Counted from the first letter of the stretch, positions 39,291 through 49,460 are shown. The stretch: 64,000 nucleotides of DNA from Metabacillus endolithicus (GCF_023078335.1 NZ_CP095550.1:4570001-4634000); one strand, 5' to 3'. The notes: generated by a model from the letters alone, not told the origin. A program made the numbers and translations.

Positions 39291-39307
39291 AATGAAAGAA
39301 ACGAAGT

Positions 39308-39336
39308 TCTGGCATTTCATATGCCAGACTTTTTTC
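39308..39336 (+). terminator. Terminator before thiN
   Basis: TCTGGCAT (39308-39315) pairs with ATGCCAGA (39321-39328) and is followed by CTTTTTTC. It lies within 20 bases of the thiN start. Confidence 0.75.
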
Positions 39337-39352
39337 GTAGTTAGGAGATAAA

Positions 39353-39997
39353 ATGAAAACAATAGCACTAGTAGCAGGAGGTCCCAAGGAAAATCTTGCT
39401 GACTTAACAATATTTAATCAAAGAGAAATAATGTGGGTTGGGATAGATAGAGGTGTCCGTTATATTGAAGAAGCAGGATTTACACCTGCAAATGCATTTG
39501 GAGACTTTGATTCCATTTCGAGTGAAGAACATAAAAAGTTGAAAAAGGATCTTCCGCATTTATCTACATATCCTTCCGAAAAAGATCAAACAGATACTGA
39601 AATAGCTCTAGAATGGGCAATTAATCAAAGACCAGACCAAATTTATCTTTTTGGAGCCACTGGTGGACGAATTGATCATATGCTTGCAAATTTGTATCTC
39701 CTTATGAAATCACCCTCTACTCTATCAAAAATTGAATGTATTGATCGTCAAAATCATATCACGCTCTATGGCCCAGGAACATATAAAGTAAAGAGGAAAA
39801 ATGAATTGCGTTATATTTCTTTTATCGCCTTAACCCCTGATGTCGTAGGCCTGACACTTGAAGGATTTAAATATCCTTTAAAAAATTGTCATATTAGGCT
39901 TGGCTCAACATTATGTATTAGTAATGAACTCATTTATGAAGTAGGTACTTTTTCTTTCCTAGACGGCATATTAATAATGATAAGAAGCCGAGATTAA
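39353..39997 (+). CDS. thiN: Thiamine pyrophosphokinase ThiN
   Basis: ThiN makes thiamine diphosphate from thiamine and ATP. The 214-residue product has the N-terminal catalytic domain with GDFDSISSEE and SEKDQTDTEIALEWA, then FGATGGRIDHMLANL, and a C-terminal beta domain that binds thiamine. TTAGGAGA precedes ATG 39353. Confidence 0.93.
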   Translation: MKTIALVAGGPKENLADLTIFNQREIMWVGIDRGVRYIEEAGFTPANAFGDFDSISSEEHKKLKKDLPHLSTYPSEKDQTDTEIALEWAINQRPDQIYLFGATGGRIDHMLANLYLLMKSPSTLSKIECIDRQNHITLYGPGTYKVKRKNELRYISFIALTPDVVGLTLEGFKYPLKNCHIRLGSTLCISNELIYEVGTFSFLDGILIMIRSRD

Positions 39998-40143
39998 ATT
40001 GTTGGTAAAAGACAATAGGGGATAGCGTCATTTTTTTACAGAGTATGAATATAATTTAAAGAAATGATTTATTTTATTATGACGCTTGAGCACCTTTGAA
40101 CAAGCATGAAGACTTGTTTAAGATTTGGTTGAGGAGGGAAACA

Positions 40144-40224
40144 ATGAAATTTTATACGATTAAGTTACCGAAGTTTTTAGGAGGAATAGTTCGAGCAATG
40201 CTCGGTTCGTTTAAAAAAGATTAA
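40144..40224 (+). CDS. spoVM: Stage V sporulation protein M (26 residues)
   Basis: SpoVM is an amphipathic peptide that settles on the curved forespore membrane and anchors SpoIVA for spore coat assembly. The 26-residue product starts MKFYTIKLPKFLGG and ends LGSFKKD, including the helix-breaking Pro9 that is needed for curvature recognition. GAGGAGGG precedes the ATG. In B. subtilis it is transcribed by sigma-E; I could not fix a sigma-E promoter in the 146 bases upstream. A strong terminator follows. Confidence 0.97.
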   Translation: MKFYTIKLPKFLGGIVRAMLGSFKKD

Positions 40225-40225
40225 G

Positions 40226-40260
40226 AAAAAAAGCACCGTGATTATCGGTGCTTTTTTTCT
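40226..40260 (+). terminator. spoVM terminator
   Basis: AAAAAAGCACCG pairs with CGGTGCTTTTTT across a seven-base loop, directly after the spoVM stop. The A-rich left flank may also allow it to act on the minus strand, although rpmB ends 120 bases away. Confidence 0.88.
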
Positions 40261-40380
40261 TAATCCAGTGTTTTCTCTATAAAAGAAAAAACAAAGCTGC
40301 AGAATGCGGCTTTATTTTAACTGGATTGATTTTATAGAATGTTAAAGTTAAACATCCATATAGAGAGAGCTTAATATAAA

Positions 40381-40569
40381 TTAAACTCGCTCAACTTTAC
40401 CTGATCTTAAAGCGCGAGCAGATACATATACTCTTTTCGGTTTACCGTTAACTAAGATGCGAACTTTTTGAAGGTTTGCGCCCCAAGTACGTTTGTTAGC
40501 GTTCATCGCGTGTGAACGTGCATTACCTGAGCGAGTTTTTCTACCAGTAACAACGCATTTACGTGCCAT
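40381..40569 (-). CDS. rpmB: 50S ribosomal protein L28
   Basis: The 62-residue basic protein has the L28 signature [20 protein letters not shown] and [10 protein letters not shown]. It is on the minus strand between spoVM and yloU, as in Bacillus. AAGGAGGGAATAAC precedes the ATG. The CVVTGR form lacks a full zinc-binding CxxC set, so it looks like a zinc-independent L28. Confidence 0.97.
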   Translation of the reverse strand: MARKCVVTGRKTRSGNARSHAMNANKRTWGANLQKVRILVNGKPKRVYVSARALRSGKVERV

Positions 40570-40644
40570 GTTATTCCCTCCTTACTACAAAAAAAACATA
40601 CATATTTTACGTTAATCATGTACATTGCCATGAGATACTTTAAT

Positions 40645-40673
40645 AATTTATCACAACTCAAATGAGATTGCAA
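40645..40673 (-). promoter_or_regulatory. rpmB promoter
   Basis: On the minus strand TTGCAA (40668-40673) is followed after 17 bases by TAAATT (40645-40650), about 75 bases before the rpmB start. Confidence 0.55.
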
Positions 40674-40845
40674 TACTTCAACGTTAGTCTTTCAAGAATT
40701 TTTCCTTGACATAGTTATTTAAGTATTGTTGTATAATAATAAAGGTTGTATTCAGTAACTAGGATTTTATAATCACTTTTAAAATGGGTATGCTTATAGT
40801 AAAATAATAAAAGCCAGTGCGAACAATTCCAAAGGGGGAACAAAC

Positions 40846-41208
40846 ATGTCCATTGAATTAAAAACAAAGTACGGACAAATCGATATTTCCAACGAGGTCA
40901 TTGCAACTGTTGCAGGTGGAGCAGCGATCGACTGCTATGGTATTGTAGGAATGGCTTCAAAGAATCAAATAAAAGACGGTCTTACGGATATCCTAAGAAA
41001 AGAGAACTTTAGCAGAGGCGTAATCGTACGTCAAGATGACGATTCAATTAATATCGATATGTATATTATCGTCAGCTATGGTACAAAAATTTCTGAAGTC
41101 GCGCATAACGTTCAAACGAAAGTTAAGTATACGTTAGATCAGACGGTTGGACTTGCTGTTGATTCTGTTAATATTTTTGTACAAGGTGTTCGTGTAGCGA
41201 ACCCATAG
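40846..41208 (+). CDS. yloU: Asp23/Gls24-family protein YloU
   Basis: The 120-residue protein belongs to the Asp23/Gls24 (DUF322) family of envelope-stress-related proteins; its exact job is unknown. It begins MSIELKTKYGQIDISNEVI and contains the GGAAIDCYGIVGMASKN segment. AAGGGGGAAC precedes the ATG. Upstream, TTGACA (40706-40711) and TATAAT (40732-40737) are separated by 20 bases, too long for an ordinary promoter, so the start of transcription is uncertain. It is linked to fakA. Confidence 0.92.
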   Translation: MSIELKTKYGQIDISNEVIATVAGGAAIDCYGIVGMASKNQIKDGLTDILRKENFSRGVIVRQDDDSINIDMYIIVSYGTKISEVAHNVQTKVKYTLDQTVGLAVDSVNIFVQGVRVANP

Positions 41209-41225
41209 TAAGGAGGAAACTACCT

Positions 41226-42893
41226 GTGTCTATTACAACTTTAGATGGTAAGCAATTTGCAGAAATGATCTTGCAAGGTGCTAACCACCTATCGAATAAT
41301 TCGAAATTAGTCGATGCGTTAAACGTTTTTCCAGTTCCTGATGGTGACACTGGAACCAATATGAACCTATCTATGACATCAGGAGCAAAAGAGGTAAGAA
41401 ATAATCCTTCTGCTCATATTGGGAAAACCGGTAATGCGCTTTCGAAAGGCTTATTAATGGGTGCCCGAGGAAATTCCGGCGTTATTCTATCGCAATTATT
41501 TAGAGGCTTTTCGAAGTTTATTGAATCAAAAGCAAGCATTAATGCAAGTGAATTTGCTGCAGCACTTCAAGCTGGTGTAGATACTGCTTATAAAGCGGTA
41601 ATGAAGCCTGTTGAGGGGACAATTTTAACTGTAGCAAAAGATGCAGCTAAAGCTGCTGTAACTGCTGCACAAAATGAAACTTCGATTGTGAAACTTATGG
41701 AAATTACATTGAAAGAAGCTGAAGCATCATTAAAGCGTACTCCAGATCTACTTCCTGTGTTAAAAGAGGTAGGAGTGGTTGATAGTGGCGGACAGGGCCT
41801 TGTATTTGTTTATGAAGGATTTCTTGCAGTTCTAAAGGGTGAAAAACTTGATACAACAAATGTGGCGACACCTAGTATGGATGAGCTTGTTAGTGCTGAG
41901 CATCATAAAAGTGTACAAAGCCATATAAATACGGAAGATATTGAATTCGGATATTGTACGGAATTTATGGTGCGATTTGAAAGTGGAAAAACTCCTTTTA
42001 ATGAAGAAACGTTTCGTCAAGATTTAAGTCATTATGGTGATTCTTTATTAGTAATTGCTGATGATGAATTAGCTAAAGTACATATACATGCTGAACATCC
42101 GGGTGAGGTTCTATCATATGGTCAGAAATATGGAAACCTTATCAATATGAAAATTGAAAATATGCGTCAACAACATACTGATATCGTAGGTGAAAAACCA
42201 CAAGTTCATTCTGAACAGAAAATCAAGAAAGAAAAGAACAAATACGGTATCATAACAGTGTCAATGGGAAAAGGTATTGCTGAATTATTTAGAAGCATTG
42301 GTGCTAATGAGGTTATTGAAGGTGGCCAAACAATGAATCCAAGCACAGAGGATATTGTTAAGGCTATTCATGATGTGAATGCTGAAAATATTATTATTTT
42401 ACCTAATAACTCAAACATTGTGATGGCTGCTCAACAGGCGGCATCAGTAGTGGAAGAAAATGTTATTGTTGTCCCTTCCAAAACTGTTCCACAAGGAATG
42501 GCTGCTTTACTTTCTTTCAATCCTACGGTTGAGCCTGAAGAAGTTGGACAAATTATGTCGGATGCATTAGGTAATGTTAAGAGCGGTCAAATTACTTATG
42601 CGGTACGTGATACGAACATTGATGGACTTGATATTGCAAAAGGCGATTTTATGGGAATATCCAATGGGAAGATTGTTGTTACTGATCGTGATCAGCTTTC
42701 AGCATCTAAAAAACTCCTTTCTGAAATGATTACAGAAGATGATGAAATTTTAACAATCATTCAAGGAGAAGATGCAAGTGATGAAGAAGTCGAGCAGCTT
42801 CTAGCATTTGCTGAAGAACAGTTTGAAGATGTTGAAATTGAAGTTCATAAAGGAGAACAACCACTATATTCTTATATTTTCTCTGTGGAATAA
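41226..42893 (+). CDS. fakA: Fatty acid kinase subunit FakA (YloV, DAK1/DegV-linked)
   Basis: FakA is the ATP-binding subunit that phosphorylates fatty acids held by a FakB (DegV-type) protein. The 555-residue protein has an N-terminal DhaL/Dak2 domain with VFPVPDGDTGTNMNLSM (metal-binding Asp residues) and GARGNSGVILSQ, and a C-terminal domain. The start is GTG 41226 after AAGGAGGAAAC. No fakB lies in this window, as expected since it is usually elsewhere. Confidence 0.93.
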   Translation: MSITTLDGKQFAEMILQGANHLSNNSKLVDALNVFPVPDGDTGTNMNLSMTSGAKEVRNNPSAHIGKTGNALSKGLLMGARGNSGVILSQLFRGFSKFIESKASINASEFAAALQAGVDTAYKAVMKPVEGTILTVAKDAAKAAVTAAQNETSIVKLMEITLKEAEASLKRTPDLLPVLKEVGVVDSGGQGLVFVYEGFLAVLKGEKLDTTNVATPSMDELVSAEHHKSVQSHINTEDIEFGYCTEFMVRFESGKTPFNEETFRQDLSHYGDSLLVIADDELAKVHIHAEHPGEVLSYGQKYGNLINMKIENMRQQHTDIVGEKPQVHSEQKIKKEKNKYGIITVSMGKGIAELFRSIGANEVIEGGQTMNPSTEDIVKAIHDVNAENIIILPNNSNIVMAAQQAASVVEENVIVVPSKTVPQGMAALLSFNPTVEPEEVGQIMSDALGNVKSGQITYAVRDTNIDGLDIAKGDFMGISNGKIVVTDRDQLSASKKLLSEMITEDDEILTIIQGEDASDEEVEQLLAFAEEQFEDVEIEVHKGEQPLYSYIFSVE

Positions 42894-42896
42894 ATA

Positions 42897-42930
42897 AGAA
42901 AACCCGGCTTATTAGCCGGGTTTTCTTTTG
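42897..42930 (+). terminator. yloU-fakA terminator
   Basis: AGAAAACCCGGCT (42897-42909) pairs perfectly with AGCCGGGTTTTCT (42914-42926) across TATT and runs on in T. Confidence 0.93.
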
Positions 42931-42988
42931 TTTCTGTTAGAATAGAGATTTGCATTTATTAGAATAGTCCATTTTTTCTTGCTTTTCT

Positions 42989-42997
42989 TGATATAAT
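42989..42997 (+). promoter_or_regulatory. Extended -10 promoter for sdaAB-sdaAA
   Basis: TGATATAAT at 42989-42997 is a perfect extended -10; the -35 region is T-rich and poor. It lies about 100 bases before sdaAB. Confidence 0.5.
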
Positions 42998-43099
42998 AGT
43001 GTTTTTAAAAAATCTGTTAAACTAAAGTTACATGAATCATATGAAGAAAAAAGAGCAACTAGCTTCAACAATACCAGTGCTATAGGGGGAGTGTGTTTA

Positions 43100-43762
43100 A
43101 TGAAATATAGAAGTGTTTTTGACATAATTGGACCTGTTATGATCGGTCCGTCGAGTTCACATACAGCTGGTGCGGCAAGAATTGGACGTGTTGCACGAAC
43201 ATTGTTTGGACGTGAACCTAAATGGGTTATCATTTCCCTTTACAACTCTTTTGCTAAAACCTATAAGGGGCACGGTACAGATGTTGCTCTTGTAGGTGGT
43301 TTGCTTGATTTTGATACCTTTGACGAAAGAATAAAATCGTCATTAGAAATAGCTAAAGAGAAAGAAATTAAGATAACGTTTATAGAAGAAGAAGCAGTGG
43401 CAGACCATCCGAACACAGCTAGACTTATTATTGGTGATGACTATGGACAGTTTGAATTAGTTGGGATTTCAATAGGTGGAGGAAAGATTGAAATAACAGA
43501 ACTAAATGGTTTTGAATTAAAATTATCAGGAAATCACCCTGCTTTACTGGTTGTGCATAACGATCGATTTGGTGTAATTGCCGCAGTTGCCAATGTGTTG
43601 GCAAAATATGAAATAAACATCGGACATATGGATGTGTCCAGAAAAGAAGTTGGTCAGCTTGCTTTAATGACAATTGAAACAGATCAGAACATTACAAATG
43701 AAGTAATTGAAGAATTAAAAACATTAACAAATATATTACAAGTAACAAGAATTGATGATTAA
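43100..43762 (+). CDS. sdaAB: L-serine dehydratase, beta subunit
   Basis: With SdaAA it deaminates L-serine to pyruvate and ammonia. The 220-residue protein begins MKYRSVFDIIGPVMIGPSSSHTAGA, the beta-fold signature, and ends in an ACT domain (about residues 145-220) that may bind serine. ATG 43100 follows AGGGGGAG; a GTG nine bases earlier overlaps that region. Confidence 0.95.
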   Translation: MKYRSVFDIIGPVMIGPSSSHTAGAARIGRVARTLFGREPKWVIISLYNSFAKTYKGHGTDVALVGGLLDFDTFDERIKSSLEIAKEKEIKITFIEEEAVADHPNTARLIIGDDYGQFELVGISIGGGKIEITELNGFELKLSGNHPALLVVHNDRFGVIAAVANVLAKYEINIGHMDVSRKEVGQLALMTIETDQNITNEVIEELKTLTNILQVTRIDD

Positions 43763-43819
43763 CAAAACAAAGTAGATGATATTTTTATACAACTATGACA
43801 AAATGAGGGGGATATCATC

Positions 43820-44698
43820 ATGTTTCGTAACGTAGAAGAACTAGTAGGATTAGCGGAAAGTAAAGGGGTAAAAATCGCAGAGATCATGATTGAACAAGAA
43901 TGTAGAGTGACAGATCGAACTCGAGAAGAAGTTTTATTACAGATGGAAAAGAACCTAGAAGTAATGGAACAAGCTGTTGAAAAGGGGCTGTCAGGAGTAA
44001 AGTCACACTCTGGTTTAACTGGTGGAGATGCGGTGCTCTTACAATCTTATCTTGAGAAGGGTAACTTTCTTTCCGGAGATACAATTTTAGATGCTGTAAG
44101 TAAGGCTGTTGCAACTAATGAAGTGAATGCTGCGATGGGGACAATTTGCGCCACGCCTACAGCTGGATCCGCTGGTGTTGTACCTGGTACACTTTTTGCC
44201 GTAAAAGATAAGCTGAAGCCAACAAGAAAAGAAATGATTGAATTTCTTTTTACTTCAGGCGCATTTGGTTTTGTAGTGGCTAACAATGCTTCCATTTCTG
44301 GTGCTGCTGGAGGTTGTCAAGCAGAGGTGGGCTCTGCTTCAGGGATGGCTGCTGCAGCAATTGTTGAGATGGCTGGTGGTACTCCAAGACAAGCTGCACA
44401 TGCTATGGCGATAACATTGAAAAATATGCTCGGATTAGTTTGTGACCCTGTTGCAGGATTAGTGGAGGTCCCTTGTGTAAAAAGAAATGCAATGGGTGCT
44501 GCTAATGCAATGATTGCCGCTGATATGGCATTAGCAGGTATTACAAGTAGAATTCCATGTGATGAAGTAATTGATGCCATGTATCGAATTGGGCAAACGA
44601 TGCCTACAGCATTAAAAGAAACTGCACAAGGGGGGTTAGCTGCGACTCCGACAGGTCAAAAGCTCAAAAGGGAAATATTTGGAGACTCGCACAAGTGA
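43820..44698 (+). CDS. sdaAA: L-serine dehydratase, alpha subunit (4Fe-4S)
   Basis: The 292-residue catalytic subunit holds an oxygen-sensitive 4Fe-4S cluster. TICATPTAGSAGVVPGT, the GAAGGCQAEVGSASGMAA motif and CDPVAGLVEVPCVKRN include the cluster cysteines. GAGGGGGAT precedes the ATG. It pairs with sdaAB 57 bases upstream, and its stop abuts recG. Confidence 0.96.
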   Translation: MFRNVEELVGLAESKGVKIAEIMIEQECRVTDRTREEVLLQMEKNLEVMEQAVEKGLSGVKSHSGLTGGDAVLLQSYLEKGNFLSGDTILDAVSKAVATNEVNAAMGTICATPTAGSAGVVPGTLFAVKDKLKPTRKEMIEFLFTSGAFGFVVANNASISGAAGGCQAEVGSASGMAAAAIVEMAGGTPRQAAHAMAITLKNMLGLVCDPVAGLVEVPCVKRNAMGAANAMIAADMALAGITSRIPCDEVIDAMYRIGQTMPTALKETAQGGLAATPTGQKLKREIFGDSHK

Positions 44699-44699
44699 C

Positions 44700-46747
44700 G
44701 TGAAAAATATGTTATTGAATCCTATTACCAACTTAAAAGGAGTTGGTAGTGAAACAGAGGAAGTACTAAATGATGTTGGAATTTACACGATTCATGACCT
44801 TCTTGAATATTTTCCATATAGATATGAAGATAATAGTTTAAAAGATTTAGAGGATGTAAAGCATGAGGAACGTGTTACTGTTGAGGGAAGAGTTCATAGT
44901 GAGCCTTCTCTCCAGTTTTACGGTAAAAAAAGGTCGCGTCTTACGTTCCGATTGTTAGTAGGACGATATTTGCTTTCGGTTGTTTGCTTTAATCGCCCTT
45001 ACTTTAAAAATAAACTGTCTATTGATGCGACAGTTACTGTTACAGGGAAATGGGATAAACATAGACAAACGATTACAGTTTCAAATCTTTTATTTGGCCC
45101 AAAACAAGAAATATCAGGAATTGAACCTGTTTATTCTGTTAAAGGAAAATTAACAGTAAAAGGCATAAGGAAATTTGTTTCAATTGCCCTTAAAGATTAT
45201 CTTGAAGGAGTTACTGAGCTCTTGCCTGATCATTTACTTAATAAATACAAGCTAATGACAAGAAAAGAGGCTCTTAAGACGATTCACATACCTGAGGAAA
45301 AAGAAGACCTTAAACAAGCGAGAAGACGCTTTGTTTATGAAGAGTTTCTTTTATTCCAACTCAAAATGCAGACGCTAAGGAAGGTTCAGCGAGAACAATC
45401 GAAGGGGTTGTTCATCAATTTTCTAAAGAAAAGCATAAGATTTTTCTTGATTCTTTACCTTTTCCATTAACAAATGCCCAAACACGTGTTGTAAATGAAA
45501 TCCTAAGTGACATGACATCACCTTATCGAATGAATCGACTATTGCAAGGGGATGTTGGTTCCGGTAAAACGGTTGTTTCTGCTATTGCTATCTATGCAGC
45601 TTTCTTGTCTGGATACCAAAGTGCGTTAATGGTGCCTACCGAGATATTAGCTGAACAGCATGCTGAATCACTTTTTCAATTGTTTGAACCTTTTGGAGTT
45701 TCAGTAGCTTTGTTAACTAGTTCAGTTAAGGGTAAGAAAAGAAGAGACTTACTAGAAAGAGTAGCCAACAATGAAGTTAATTTATTAATTGGTACACATG
45801 CACTTATTCAAGATGATATCATGTTTCATAAACTTGGACTTGTTATTACAGATGAACAACACCGTTTTGGAGTTGAACAAAGGCGGCTGCTAAGAGAAAA
45901 AGGTGAACAGACCGATGTATTATTTATGACAGCTACACCAATACCTCGGACATTAGCGATAACTGCCTTTGGGGAAATGGATGTATCAATTATAGATGAA
46001 TTGCCAGCAGGAAGAAAAACAATCGAAACCTACTGGGTAAAGCCTGATATGCTAGAACGTATATTAGCCTTTATTGAAAAGGAAGTTTCAAAAGGACGGC
46101 AGGCTTATGTTATTTGTCCACTTATTGAAGAATCTGATAAGTTGGATGTGCAAAATGCTCTTGATGTTCATGGTATGCTTACTCAATACTATAGAGGTCG
46201 CTATAAAGTAGGTCTTATGCATGGCAGGTTAAGCTCAGATGAAAAAGATGAAGTAATGAGGAGCTTTAGTCAAAACGAGGTTCATATTCTTGTGTCAACG
46301 ACTGTTGTTGAAGTTGGTGTAAACGTGCCAAATGCTACCACAATGGTTATTTATGATGCGGAACGATTTGGATTATCTCAACTCCACCAACTCCGTGGTC
46401 GGGTTGGAAGAGGAAGTGATCAGTCATATTGTATTTTGCTGGCCGATCCTAAGTCAGAAACGGGGAAAGAACGTATGAAAATAATGACTGAAACAAATGA
46501 TGGTTTTGTTCTCTCTGAGCGAGATCTTGAGCTTAGAGGCCCTGGTGATTTTTTCGGGAAAAAGCAAAGTGGTGTTCCTGTTTTTAAGGTTGCAGATATG
46601 GTTCATGATTACAGAGCCTTGGAAGTAGCAAGGCAGGATGCAGTTGAACTTGTAGGTTCGATGGAATTTTGGAAGGAAAATCAATATGAGGCTCTAAGAA
46701 ACTACCTTACTAACTCGGGAGTATTAGATGGTGAAAAATTAGATTAA
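44700..46747 (+). CDS. recG: ATP-dependent DNA helicase RecG (frameshift near 45407)
   Basis: RecG reverses stalled replication forks and migrates Holliday junctions. The restored protein of about 682 residues has an N-terminal wedge domain with an OB fold, then [12 protein letters not shown] (motif I), [12 protein letters not shown] (motif II), [13 protein letters not shown] (motif III), [14 protein letters not shown] and QLRGRVGRG, and the C-terminal [12 protein letters not shown] hook. A run of five G has become four at 45404-45407; adding one G restores [14 protein letters not shown]. The start is probably GTG 44700 or ATG 44709, coupled to sdaAA. Confidence 0.93.
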
Positions 46748-46816
46748 TGCACAAGCTCTATAAATATCACAAAGTAAAACACTAAACCTGATAGATTTAG
46801 GACAACAATACTTTTT

Positions 46817-46852
46817 AGAAAACAGATTGCAATGACTTGCAATCTGTTTTCT
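46817..46852. terminator. recG terminator (16-bp perfect stem)
   Basis: AGAAAACAGATTGCAA (46817-46832) is perfectly complementary to TTGCAATCTGTTTTCT (46837-46852), loop TGAC. T tracts flank both sides. The right arm contains the -35 of the fapR promoter. Confidence 0.85.
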
Positions 46853-46865
46853 TTATATATATACT
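46837..46865 (+). promoter_or_regulatory. fapR operon promoter
   Basis: TTGCAA (46837-46842), 17 bases, TATACT (46860-46865). The FapR operator begins four bases downstream and would cover the transcription start. Confidence 0.75.
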
Positions 46866-46868
46866 ACT

Positions 46869-46887
46869 ATTAGTACCTAGTCTTAAT
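46869..46887 (+). promoter_or_regulatory. FapR operator
   Basis: ATTAGTACCTAGTCTTAAT is a near-palindrome that fits the known FapR box (TTAGTACCTxxTACTAA type). FapR bound here blocks transcription until malonyl-CoA releases it, so fapR-plsX-fabD-fabG follow the supply of malonyl-CoA. Confidence 0.9.
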
Positions 46888-46911
46888 AGTTCGGACGGTG
46901 TCGTATACATA

Positions 46912-47484
46912 ATGAGGAAGAATAAGAAAGAGAGACAGTCTTTATTACAAGAAACAATTGCTATCACTCCATTTATAACAGATGAAGAATTAGCGGAAAA
47001 ATTTCAAGTGAGTATCCAAACAATCCGTTTGGATCGCTTAGAACTATCAATTCCTGAATTAAGAGAGCGAATAAAACATGTAGCGGAAAAGAAACTAGAT
47101 GATGAGGTAAAAGCGCTGCCGATTGAAGAAGTCATTGGTGAAATTATTGACCTTCAGCTTGATCATTCTGCGATCTCTATCTTAGAAATAAGAAAAGAGC
47201 ATGTATTTAGTAGAAACCAAATAGCACGGGGACATCATCTTTTTGCACAAGCAAATTCGTTAGCTGTTGCTATGATAAATGATGAGCTTGCTTTAACAGC
47301 GAAAGCGAATATTCGATTTACCACACAAGTTAAAGAAAATGAACGTGTCATTGCCAAGGCTAAAATAGTAAAAAATGATCCTGAACAAAGACGAACATTA
47401 GTAGAAGTGAACAGCTTTGTGGGCAATGAATTAGTGTTTTCGGGTGAGTTTGAAATGTATCGCTCAAATCCAACACAAAGGTAG
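46912..47484 (+). CDS. fapR: Fatty acid and phospholipid regulator FapR
   Basis: FapR represses lipid synthesis genes and is relieved by malonyl-CoA. The 190-residue product has an N-terminal helix-turn-helix (residues about 20-45, [23 protein letters not shown]) and a C-terminal hot-dog domain with [19 protein letters not shown] that binds malonyl-CoA. I chose ATG 46912 (MRKNKKERQ), which matches known FapR; a longer frame runs upstream through the operator and promoter and is not credible. It is autoregulated through the box at 46869. Confidence 0.95.
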   Translation: MRKNKKERQSLLQETIAITPFITDEELAEKFQVSIQTIRLDRLELSIPELRERIKHVAEKKLDDEVKALPIEEVIGEIIDLQLDHSAISILEIRKEHVFSRNQIARGHHLFAQANSLAVAMINDELALTAKANIRFTTQVKENERVIAKAKIVKNDPEQRRTLVEVNSFVGNELVFSGEFEMYRSNPTQR

Positions 47485-47493
47485 GTTACATAA

Positions 47494-48489
47494 ATGAAGC
47501 TCGCAATTGATGCGATGGGTGGAGACAATGCACCACAAGCAGTAGTAGAAGGAGTAATGAAAGCTATCACTGCTTTTCCAGATTTAGAAGTAACATTAAT
47601 AGGGCAAGAAGATAAAATTAAAACATACTTAACAGATTCCACACGAATCTCAATTTTACATACAGATGAAGTGATAGAAGCTACTGATGAGCCTGTTCGC
47701 GCGGTTAGACGGAAGAAAAATGCGTCGATGGTTTTGATGGCAAATGAAGTAAAAGAAGGAAGGGCAGATGGTTGTATTTCTGCTGGGAACACAGGAGCGC
47801 TTATGACAGCAGGTCTCTTTGTTGTTGGTCGAATCGAGGGAATAGAAAGACCTGCTTTATCACCAACTTTGCCAACATTAAATGGAAAAGGTTTTTTATT
47901 TTTAGATGTTGGTGCAAATGTAGACGCTAAGCCGGAACATTTGTTGCAATATGCAATAATGGGTTCTATATATGTTGAGAAAGTTCGTGGAGTTAAAAAT
48001 CCACGTGTTGGTTTGTTGAATGTAGGTACAGAAGATAAAAAAGGAAATGAGTTAACAAAACAAACTTATGAGCTTTTAAAACAAACAGATTTAAATTTTG
48101 TAGGAAATGTTGAATCAAGAGATTTAATGGAGTCCGTTGCTGATGTTGTTGTAACAGATGGGTTTACCGGAAATATAGCTTTAAAGACAATTGAGGGTAC
48201 AGCTCTCTCTGTTTTTTCTATGCTTAAATCAGCTTTAACGAGTAACCTTAAGTCTAAAATTGCTGCGGGTATCCTAAAGCCTCAGCTAAAATCAATAAAA
48301 CAACAGATGGATTATTCAGAGTACGGTGGTGCTGCGCTCTTTGGCCTTAAGGCACCTGTAATAAAAGCGCATGGCTCATCAGATGCTAATGCAATATACA
48401 ATGCAATTCGCCAAACAAAAGATATGGTGTCTTATGATGTTGCTGAAACCATTCATGCATCGCTAAAAAGTATGAATAAAGAAGATTAA
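47494..48489 (+). CDS. plsX: Phosphate acyltransferase PlsX
   Basis: PlsX converts acyl-ACP to acyl-phosphate for phosphatidic acid synthesis. The 331-residue protein begins [14 protein letters not shown] and has [12 protein letters not shown] and the [14 protein letters not shown] motifs. It starts ten bases after the fapR stop and precedes fabD in the same operon. Confidence 0.96.
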   Translation: MKLAIDAMGGDNAPQAVVEGVMKAITAFPDLEVTLIGQEDKIKTYLTDSTRISILHTDEVIEATDEPVRAVRRKKNASMVLMANEVKEGRADGCISAGNTGALMTAGLFVVGRIEGIERPALSPTLPTLNGKGFLFLDVGANVDAKPEHLLQYAIMGSIYVEKVRGVKNPRVGLLNVGTEDKKGNELTKQTYELLKQTDLNFVGNVESRDLMESVADVVVTDGFTGNIALKTIEGTALSVFSMLKSALTSNLKSKIAAGILKPQLKSIKQQMDYSEYGGAALFGLKAPVIKAHGSSDANAIYNAIRQTKDMVSYDVAETIHASLKSMNKED

Positions 48490-48515
48490 CAGGATAGAAA
48501 CGGGGGAACACTTTC

Positions 48516-49460
48516 ATGACAAAAATCGCTTTTTTATTTCCAGGCCAAGGTTCACAAACTGTTGGAATGGGAAAAGGTTTTTATGAAGAAGTAGAATCAT
48601 CCAAACAAATTTTTGATCAAGCAGATGAACGATTAGGTCAAGAATTATCAACACTTATTTTTGAGGGACCACAAGATACATTAACTTTGACTTATAATGC
48701 TCAACCGGCGCTTCTTACAACAAGTATTGCGATATTAAACCATTTCAAACAATTTAATATTCAACCAGAATATGTTGCTGGACATAGCCTTGGTGAATAC
48801 TCAGCGCTTGTTGCAGCTGGTGTACTTCCTTTTGAAGATGCAGTTTATGCAGTTAAAAAGCGTGGAGAATATATGGACCAAGCGGTGCCGGCAGGACAAG
48901 GAGCTATGTCAGCGGTTTTAGGCATATCAGCTGAAGAATTAGAAAAAGTAACAGCTCAGGTTTCTGATGAAGGAGATTCGGTACAACTGGCTAACTTAAA
49001 TTGTCCAGGTCAAATCGTTATTTCAGGTACGGCTGAAGGAGTTGAAAAAGCTTCAGCACTGGCAAAAGAAAATGGAGCGAAAAGAGCCATTCCACTTGTA
49101 GTTAGTGGTCCGTTTCATTCTGAATTAATGAAACCTGCTGCACATAAGTTTCAAGAGGTATTATCTCAATTAAACTTCCAAGATGCATCTATCCCAGTTA
49201 TAGCAAACGTAACAGCTAAGCCGGTGAAAGAGAGTCATGAAATTAAAGACTTACTAGTAAAACAGTTATACTCTCCTGTAAGATGGGAAGAATCAGTAAA
49301 AACAATGATAGAAAATGGTGTGACGACGTTCATAGAAGTAGGTCCTGGTAAGGTATTAACAGGATTAGTGAAAAAAATTGACCGCTCTGCAACGATTCAC
49401 AACGTTTTTGATCTTGAGTCATTACAAGCTACTGTAGAAAAGCTTAAGGAGGAACAATAA
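48516..49460 (+). CDS. fabD: Malonyl-CoA:ACP transacylase
   Basis: FabD loads malonyl groups onto ACP. The 314-residue protein has FPGQGSQTVGMG at the N terminus, the nucleophile motif GHSLGEYSALVAAG and the catalytic His in SGPFHSELM. GGGGGAAC precedes the ATG; it abuts fabG with no gap. Confidence 0.97.
   Translation: MTKIAFLFPGQGSQTVGMGKGFYEEVESSKQIFDQADERLGQELSTLIFEGPQDTLTLTYNAQPALLTTSIAILNHFKQFNIQPEYVAGHSLGEYSALVAAGVLPFEDAVYAVKKRGEYMDQAVPAGQGAMSAVLGISAEELEKVTAQVSDEGDSVQLANLNCPGQIVISGTAEGVEKASALAKENGAKRAIPLVVSGPFHSELMKPAAHKFQEVLSQLNFQDASIPVIANVTAKPVKESHEIKDLLVKQLYSPVRWEESVKTMIENGVTTFIEVGPGKVLTGLVKKIDRSATIHNVFDLESLQATVEKLKEEQ

Noticed and set aside
40706..40737. TTGACA and TATAAT upstream of yloU as a standard promoter
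   Set aside because: The two elements are 20 bases apart, beyond the usual 16-18, so I did not list it as a promoter.
47235..47792. A 185-codon open frame on the minus strand across fapR and plsX
   Set aside because: It lies wholly opposite two well-supported genes, is rich in Ser and Ala as antisense frames often are, and lacks a ribosome binding site.
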